NCBI GenBank assembly: GCA_910574455.1
Contig: CAJSYZ010000004.1
Location: 4,102,599 to 4,166,598 of the forward strand
Direction of reading: 5' to 3'
DNA: 64,000 nt
Source of the DNA: Trichaptum fuscoviolaceum
Taxonomy: Eukaryota > Basidiomycota > Agaricomycetes > Hymenochaetales > Trichaptaceae
Shown: positions 56,594 to 64,000 of the stretch, in pieces
Layout of the letters: each line of letters starts with the position of its first letter
Numbering within the stretch: the first letter of the stretch is position 1
Notes under the pieces: generated by a model
The model's input: only the letters and a program-made list of their open reading frames with translations
What the model was told of the DNA's origin: nothing
Databases searched by the model: none
Made by a program: the position numbers and the translations under genes

Positions 56594-59500
56594 ATGCCAA
56601 TCAAGTCCTTGGCTGCGACGGCAGTCTCTCGGATTGCTTACATTTGCTCAGATGTGGTAGTCGACTCAGAGCTGAGAGGTGCCGCCTCTTTGTACGCCGA
56701 AGAGTATACAAAAGTCGCTAGAAAGTCCTCAAGACAGACACCCGTAATCTCCGTACCACAAGCAGCGGACCCGAGCTCATATGTTCTGCACCATAGACAC
56801 TCCGGACTAGTCTCTTTCACATCCACGTCAAGTCCGCGAACTCTCACGCAATTCCTACCTCACCTTAGTGAACTGTCTTCAACGCCTCTGGTCCTGCACG
56901 TAGCAGTCGATGACGACCTCTCAGATGTACTTCTCTTACGGTCGGCTGTACCGTTCTTTCTCCACTCCGCTAGCTTATACCAAGCCCACGACAACGCTTT
57001 ACTGGCGTCGAAAATTGCGCGGGAGGAAAAGAAGGTCGTGGTGCATGCGTTTCAAGTGGAAGTGCCTCACGAAACGATACAGGAACTGAGCGAGGAGAAG
57101 ATACGTGCTTTCTTATCGGACAACAAACGGTATTCCTCGCTATCCTCCGCCAAAAGTCTACAAAATTTACAACTCAACGGATATTCGAACGGTCATGCGA
57201 ACGGGTCATCGAATGGGCTGCTAAATGGCCATACCATTTCAAATGGTCATGCTAATGGTATTGCCAATGGTCGCGGAGTTAACGGAGCGAACGGCGTGGA
57301 TGATTCGGCCAGTGAGGTTAGCTCATCAAGCTCACTTTCACCATCTTCCGAACCCTCCCCAGATGATCCCTCGCTCGCTGAGATCTTCGGCGCCTATGAA
57401 TCTGCATCACTATCTACCGTATCCTTGGTCCGTCGTGCGGTACTCCCATTACTGAGATCTGGCCCCAAAGATTCGCATATTGTGATCTTCGTTCTCGGAA
57501 AGAGACCTTCGTTACACCTGGACGGTGTCTCATGGGTGGAGATATCTCTGGTGAGCCCGTTATTGCCGTCGCGAATATTGAAGTGTATCCCTGCTTCTGC
57601 AACGCATATCATTGTCCTGGAACAACTGCAATCCTGGAATGTGAAATGGACTCCTCTTTACCTCGAGGTAATGGCCGCCCTCCAGCACCGAAGTGACTCA
57701 CGTCGCCCACTTGTTCTCTCTGGCATCCTTGGCGACGTTTCAACGATTTCGCAGTCGGATGTCCAAAAACTGCTGCAACATATTTCCTCTGCGAATGCCT
57801 CCGAGCGCCTTCGCCTTGGAAAGGTTGGCGCTGCTGCGAGGGCGTCGCAGGGCGTTGCTGCACCCCAGGTACCAAAGCACGAATCCTCTTACTCCAAAAT
57901 ATTGGAGCACTTGTTTGCAGAGCGCCTGGAGATCGTGAACGCTCCATCAAATGTCAGTTCCCATGGTGCAGTTGCTACTACGCCTGAATTTGCTCTCGGA
58001 CGCGTACGTAGTCAAGTGGAGGAGCGAGGTAACCTTGTTCGTGCTGTCCAGGACCTCATTGTAGATGTCTCTCAGACTCCATCAGAGTTACATGCACTTC
58101 TAAGCAAATGGCTCCATGCGAAGGATGACCTTGTGAAAAGTCGAGAGCTCGGGGACAAGATTTTACAGCAACTTGACGCCAATCCTGTACCACATTCTTC
58201 CGCAGAAACTATCTTGTCTCTAAAGCAGCATCTTCCCTCCGTCTCTCGGTGGATAATCGGCTCTGATGCGTGGTCCTACGATTTGGGCGCGTCAGGACTG
58301 CACCACCTCGTCGCATCGGGCCTCAACGTCAACACTTTAATTCTTGATACTGTACCTTACTCCTATCGACATGCCGCTGACCCACTGCGCCGCAAGCGTG
58401 ATGTTGGTCTGTATGCTATGAACCACGGCGACGTATATGTTGCGAGTGTCGCCGTATACTCCTCTTACACACACGTCCTTCAAGTCCTCGTTGAAGCGGA
58501 TCGTTTCCCAGGCCCTTCAGTCGTCCTTGCTTACCTACCCTACCAAAGCGAAAACACACCCGCCCTCGATGTGCTTAAGGAGACTAAACTCGCTGTCGAT
58601 GCTGGTTACTGGCCTCTCTACCGATGGGACCCCGCTAAGGAAAAGTCAGGAAAAGAGCCGTTCTCGCTGGACTCGGACACGATCAAGCGCGAGCTCACCG
58701 AGTTCCTTGACAGGCAGAACCACCTCAGCCAGCTCACGCGCTCAAAACCGGAGCTTGCGGTCGAGCTGGTGAGCAGTCTAGGCGAGAATGTTAAAGAGGC
58801 GAGGCGGAAGCGCGCACAACAGGTATTCGAAGATTTGCTAAGTAATATCTCCGGTGCGCCTTTGCTCGTGTTGTATGCGTCAGATGGAGGTGCGGCCGAG
58901 AAGAAGGCCAAGCGTTTGGCGAATCGGGGGCAGGCGAGGGGACTGGCGACAACTGTGGCGATTCTAGATTCGGTGTCAATTGAAGATGTTGCGAAAGAAG
59001 AATATGTTGCGTTCGTGACGTCTGTAGCTGGACAGGGAGAACCTCCGCAAAATGGCAGGACATTCTTCAAGGCCCTTAACGCAGCACTCGGTCGTGGGGA
59101 AAAGCCATTCGCATCAGTGAAGTACTCTGTATTCGGCATGGGTGACTCACATTATTGGCCGCGTTCTGAAGACGCGCATTATTACAATAAGGCAGGTAAA
59201 GACCTTGATGCACGCCTTGAGGCTCTCGGAGCAACACGTTTTGCCGACCTTGGGCTTGGGGACGACCAAGATGCAGATGGCCCAGAAACAGGCTACAAAG
59301 TCTGGGAGCCGCTCGTGTGGAAAGCGCTAGGTGTTGATACTATCGACGTTACGGAGGCGGAGCCCGACCCGATTACGAATGAGCACATGAAGATCGCGTC
59401 GAACTACCTGCGTGGGACGATTGTGGAAGGTCTGGAGGATACAACAACGGGAGCGCTCGCGCCGAGCGATACACAACTGACGAAGTTCCATGGGATCTAC

Positions 59501-61367
59501 CAACAAGATGACCGCGATATCCGGGACGAACGCCAGGCGCAGGGATCAGAACCTGCGTATAGCTTCATGATTCGTGTGCGAATGCCGGGCGGTGTGTGTT
59601 CGCCTGAGCAGTGGCTGCAGATGGATAGCATTGCGGACGATCATGGGAATGGCACTTTCAAGATTACTACGAGGCAGACGTTCCAGTTCCATGGTGTAAT
59701 TAAGAGGCACTTGAAGCGGTCAATACAGGAGATCAACAAGGCGCTACTAGATACGCTAGCTGCTTGTGGGGATGTGAATCGGTAAGTGATGTCAATGTGA
59801 TCTTTTCCGATTGATCTGACAATGCGCATTTCTTATGTAGAAATGTAATTTGCTCAGCAATTCCGACAAAGTCTCAGATACATGCCGATGTATACGAGTT
59901 CTCTAAGGGTTTGAGCGAGAGACTCCTTCCTCATACCACAGCTTACCATGAGATATGGCTTGACAAAAAGCTGGTTGCTGGCGGGGCCGTACAGGACTTT
60001 GAACCTCTATACGGGGAATTCTACCTTCCAAGAAAGGTTCGTTACGTCGTCGCTCAAGAGCTCTTCGACCTCGGACTGACATGCTCGTAGTTCAAAGTTG
60101 CTGTGGCAGTACCTCCTACCAATGACGTGGATGTGTTTGCCAATGACGTAGGCTTCATCGCTATTGTCGACAATAATGGGAAGCTGGAGGGCTTCAATGT
60201 TACTGCGGGCGGGGGTATGGGTGTTACGCACGGAAACAAGAAGACTTACCCGCGTTTGGGTTCCATCCTTGGATTCTGCACTCCCCAACAGGGACATGAT
60301 GTTGCTGAAAAGATTATGCTTGTGCAAAGAGACAACGGCAACCGAGCAGATCGAAAGGTATTTGTCATTAATTCACCCAACGGAATGCTTCTCTAATCAT
60401 TAATCTTGATAGAATGCTCGCTTAAAGTACACAATTGATCGTATGGGCCTCGATGTCTTCAAGAAGGAAGTCGAGAAATTACTTGGTTGGTCTCTTGCTC
60501 CTGCCCGACCGTACACGTTTGACCGCAATATCGATGATTTCGGCTGGTCTGTCGGCCAGAATGGTAAACACAACTTCATGATGTTCATCGAAAACGGCCG
60601 CGTGCAGAACGAGCCGGGCAAGGACTTCAAGAAGGGTTTGCGTGAAATCGCGAAAATCCATAAGGGATCGTTCCGGATGACTGCGAATCAGCACTTGATG
60701 TTGGCGGACGTTCCGACGGAGGAGTTGCCGAGGATCAAGGCATTACTTGCGGAGTACAAGCTTGATAACCTGGACTTCACGGGATTGAGGCTGTCATCCT
60801 CGGCTTGTGTGGCTTTCCCGACCTGTGGTCTGGCTATGGCGGAATCCGAACGGGTGAGTTCGGTTTTCGGCATCTTTTGCAATTGCTCACATGTCCGCTC
60901 TAGTATCTACCTCTGCTGATCAACAAGGTCGAAGCGATATGTGAAGAGAATGGGCTACGAAATGATTCTATTGTCATGCGAATGACTGGTTGTCCTAATG
61001 GCTGCGCACGTCCATACGTAGCAGAGATAGCGTTCGTAGGGAAAGCACCTGGCACGTATCTCATGCTTCTGGGGGGCGGGTACTATGGACAGAGACTGAA
61101 CAAAATATATCGAGGTGAGCAAACGAATGTACCCAGGTACTATTGTGCCGTTGCTCAATATTAGCCGCAGAATCCGTCTCCGAACCAGAAATTCTCGCTT
61201 TATTAAGACCTATGATCAAGCACTATGCACTCGAAAGACTAGAGGGTGAACACTTTGGTGATTTCGTGATCAGAACTGGGTACATTTCTTCAACAACATC
61301 TGGAAAAGAATGGTATGATGGTATGGGAGGTCTAGGGCAACACCGCGACATCAGCGCAGCTGCGTAG
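56594..61367 (+). CDS. MET5: Sulfite reductase [NADPH] beta subunit (hemoprotein)
   Basis: Six exons (56594-59781, 59841-60036, 60091-60357, 60413-60853, 60904-61114, 61165-61367) give 1501 aa, slightly longer than yeast Met5 (1442). The N-terminal ~720 residues form pyruvate:ferredoxin-like domains. A flavodoxin-like domain spans ~755-915 ([23 protein letters not shown]). The rest is the siroheme/4Fe-4S core, with ferredoxin-like repeats ([18 protein letters not shown]) and cluster ligands CVAFPTC (~1349) and GCPNGC (~1392). It reduces sulfite to sulfide in methionine/cysteine synthesis. An Asn-Gly repeat insert at residues ~194-235 ([11 protein letters not shown]...) explains part of the extra length. 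Confidence 0.97.
57173..57297. repeat. Coding Asn-Gly minisatellite
   Basis: Within the sulfite reductase gene, imperfect 9-15-nt units of the type AAYGGNCATGCN encode a run of NG-x-x repeats ([14 protein letters not shown]). It lies in a linker between conserved blocks, so it is likely a flexible loop of variable length. Confidence 0.75.
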
Positions 61368-61662
61368 AGCAGCGACTGCCAGTGGATAGAATCATTTAAG
61401 GAATTTATGTCCATTTTATTTGTCAAATATACACTGTAGATTATTAGCATTTGTCATATAACATCGTCCCTGCTCTTACAGTTATCACTTCTAAGTTTTG
61501 TGATCGATGACTCACCGGCTGACCAAATGCGGTGCCAGTTGCCTCATCTTATACTAAGTATGTATAGTCGCTGAGTCGTTCAAGAAGCTCCTGCCACATA
61601 ACCTTCGATTGAACATCGGAAATCGACAGTATTCCACCTTTACAACAGAATGAAACGAGAAT

Positions 61663-63698
61663 ATGCTTTATCTTTATGACATTTATATTCAATTGAGCAA
61701 GAGACCCAATTTTCAGAGCACATCGTCTTCAAGGCCGGAGGTCGTACCGGAGTCGCTGTTCGACCCATTGCCTTCACATTCGCCTGCGCCCATTAGCAAG
61801 AGACGTGACACACTCCGAACCGGGCTCAGTAGGGACTATAGATCCGGACCGATCAGGATCGATTGGGTTGACTTTGAGGTCATGAGCGACTCGGCAGCAA
61901 GTAGTAAACCTCAGTCCGAGGAATGGAGTGAGTAATCTCATTAAGACAATCTTCTTGGATAATAGCTAATGATCTGGAATTTACGATAGACACGCCTACC
62001 GCAACATTCATACCAAGTGTGGCGTCAAGCAGTGGGACGACAAACCTACCAGAGGGGATAGTACGCATATTCAGGGAACGAAGCAGCGCAGTGCTTGCGG
62101 AACCGTCTTCGCCATCTATCTCGAAAGCTACGCACGATGGGGCTGGTCCTTCGAATGATAGCCAAGCGAGCGGCACGCTTGGGTCAACGATTGTCGCTGT
62201 TCTGGCTGTTCCATTTTGGATGACGCCGTCTGACTTCCTTGCGTTCGTTGCGCCCGCTGCTGAAGGGATGAAGCACCTGAGACTTATTCGTGATACATCA
62301 CCCAACCGCACTATGGTCGTCATCCAATTCAGAGAGGCTACGAGTGCTCAAGAGTTTATTGATGAGTTTAACGGTAGACAATTTAATTCGGTCGAGGTGA
62401 GGACGCAGAGTTTTGCGAGATGAAAGTTATGCTCATATTGGGTTAGCCAGAGATTTGCAACGTCGTGCGCGTAAATTCGGTGAAGATTGAAATGGATGAT
62501 CCCGTCTCACATATAATCAATCGATCGGGAAATAACCTGTCTACGTTATACGAACTGCCTACTTGTCCCGTCTGCCTCGATAGGATGGACGCATCGGTGA
62601 CTGGACTGGTCACTGTACCTTGCTCTCATACATTTCATTGCATGTGCTTGAGCAAATGGGGAGACAGCCGGTACGTCCTTCAGCTTTTCTCATCGCAAGC
62701 TATACTGATATTAACCCAGATGTCCTGTCTGTCGATACTCCCAGATCGCTCTTTCTTCGACGAAACCGACACCATCTGGAACGTCGTATATGCCTCCTCC
62801 CAATTCAACAGCACTGGCGCATTGCTCAGAGTGTGACTCTCGGTTTAATTTATGGATCTGTCTTATCTGTGGCAACATCGGCTGTGGCAGACAGGGACGA
62901 GCCCATGCCAAGGGTCATTATGAGCTTACGACGCATCTTTACGCCATGGAACTTGAGACTCAACGTGTCTGGGATTATGCCGGTGATAATTACGTTCATC
63001 GTCTAATTCAAAACAAGGCGGACGGAAAACTAGTCGAACTCCCATCCGCCTCAAACATTGAGAATCAGGTGAATGGGCGAAACCGTCCTGGCCAGGGTCC
63101 GGGTGAAGATGATAACCTAAAGGCAGAAAAAATGGAGATCATGGCTATGCAATACTCGCAGATCCTACAGCGTGCAATGGATGAGCAGCGGCAGACATAC
63201 GAAGAACAAACCACAGAACTTCGGCGCAAGCTTGAGGACGCTCAGCGCAAGATGGAGATACTGAGTGGAGATGTTGAACGACGACTTGCTGAGTCTGCAG
63301 CTGAGCAGGAACGAAGACAGAAGGAAGAAGAGACTATTCAAATGGAGCGCGAGCGCGAGAGAGCCAAAGTGGAGAAACGAGCAGAGAAGATGAGTGATCT
63401 GGCGCGGAGATACGAGAAGGAGCTGAGGGAGGAAAGGGCGATGAATGCGGGCTTGTTGACGAAGCTGGCTAACCATAAAGAACGACTGGATGCAGCGGAT
63501 AAGGAGAAGGAAGCGTTAGCGGAGAAAGTAAAGGAACTGGAGGATCAGATGCGCGATGTGTTGTTTTTTCTTGAGGCGAGGGACAAAATTGACAAAGGCG
63601 AAGGCATCGAAGCTGAAGCAGCAGGTGGGTCTATCGGGATAGTCCCTACTACTCCGATTCGAAACGGGACTGGGACAAAGAAGAAAAAGAAGAAATAG
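61663..63698 (+). CDS. ETP1: BRAP2/Etp1-type RING and UBP zinc-finger E3 ubiquitin ligase
   Basis: Four exons (61663-61927, 61990-62396, 62447-62670, 62720-63698) give 624 aa. Domains in order: N-terminal region with DYRSGPIRIDWVDFEV; a BRAP2 RRM-like domain (STIVAVLAVPFWMTPSDFLAF, ~residues 150-250); a C3H2C3-type RING (CPVCLDRMD, CSHTFHCMCLSKW, CPVC); a UBP zinc finger (HCSECDSRFNLWICLICGNIGCGR, GHYELTTHLYAMEL); and a long C-terminal coiled coil with a poly-Lys end. In yeast Etp1 is implicated in ethanol and transport responses, and human BRAP retains nuclear-import cargo. A short out-of-frame ATG at 61650 forms a uORF just upstream. The extreme N-terminus may be mis-modelled. Confidence 0.94.
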
Positions 63699-63801
63699 CC
63701 CTCCAGACTGTATCACATATGTATATTTGACTTATCCTTTCAACCAAATGTATCGACAGCAGCATGTTAATATATGTATGTACACTAGTATAACTTATAA
63801 T

Positions 63802-64000
63802 TTATAACAAACACGAAGACATCTCCAATACTGCTCGAGGCCCCTTGGATGCATAGTCTGCCTTTGAAACAAAATTCTTCCCCGCTGGATCTGAGAAAAT
63901 GATCTGCAGACATACGTCAGACCTAGGGGAAATTTGAAGACTAAGATCGACATACCTTCGCGACGATACTGGCACCAAGGAACCCGGCGTTTGCGTCTCC
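63802..64000 (-). CDS. 3' end of an unidentified gene (partial)
   Basis: Reading leftwards from the right edge, exon >64000-63956 (encoding GDANAGFLGASIVAK) joins through a GT-AG intron (63904-63955) to the last exon 63802-63903, which ends FVSKADYASKGPRAVLEMSSCLL and a stop. The phase fits and composition is protein-like, but I do not recognise the family from ~48 residues. The gene is tail-to-tail with the RING E3 across about 100 bp. Confidence 0.6.
   Translation of the reverse strand, partial: ETQTPGSLVPVSSRRYVDLSLQISPRSDVCLQIIFSDPAGKNFVSKADYASKGPRAVLEMSSCLL

Noticed and set aside
57609..57950. Antisense ORF within the sulfite reductase gene
   Set aside because: Lies wholly inside a conserved exon. 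No independent support.
1..64000. CRISPR arrays, bacterial operons or rRNA genes
   Set aside because: None seen. Intron-rich eukaryotic genes throughout rule out a prokaryotic reading.

Overview
The window looks like nuclear DNA of a filamentous basidiomycete, probably an agaricomycete. Genes are dense and split by many 45-70 nt GT-AG introns, intergenic gaps are short, and several typically fungal genes are present (velvet regulator, CRH-type GH16, DASH subunit Hsk3, NADPH sulfite reductase beta subunit, Snx41/Atg20-type sorting nexin). All exon joins were read by eye. For most spliced genes the exon lengths sum to a multiple of three, which supports the models.

Layout. 1-18.8 kb is a rearranged block holding two copies each of a TKL-like kinase, a short-chain dehydrogenase (SDR) and an Hsk3 gene. 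The copies are shuffled in orientation: one kinase is broken at the left edge and one Hsk3 copy is a relic. Between them lie bifunctional purine enzyme ATIC, an HDDC2-type HD-domain 5'-nucleotidase, a small membrane protein, Zim17/Hep1, a dienelactone hydrolase and a GH16 cell-wall enzyme. 19-24.6 kb holds Bfr2/AATF (ribosome biogenesis) divergently paired with a large acidic AT-hook-like protein. 24.6-28.1 kb is gene-poor. 28-32 kb has a CYSTM-like protein and the sorting nexin. 33.8-40.6 kb holds a velvet factor, Tim23 divergently paired with a mitochondrial TPR protein, and a PNKP-like P-loop kinase with an RG-rich tail. 43-49.3 kb has cytochrome c1, a possible transposon relic, a Thp3/LENG8 SAC3-domain protein and tRNA-splicing endonuclease Sen2. 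49.5-64 kb has dynein intermediate chain, alanine-glyoxylate aminotransferase, sulfite reductase beta and a BRAP2/Etp1 RING-UBP E3, plus the 3' end of an unidentified gene at the right edge.

Functionally this is mostly conserved housekeeping: purine and sulfur assimilation, mitochondrial import and respiration, RNA processing and trafficking. No obvious secondary-metabolite cluster or defence island was seen. The most unusual parts are the shuffled kinase/SDR/Hsk3 duplication with its decaying members, a perfect 22-bp palindrome next to the Hsk3 relic, several apparent GC-AG introns and micro-exons, a possible N-terminal extension of the velvet gene, and a 0.6-kb segment bounded by 10-bp direct repeats.
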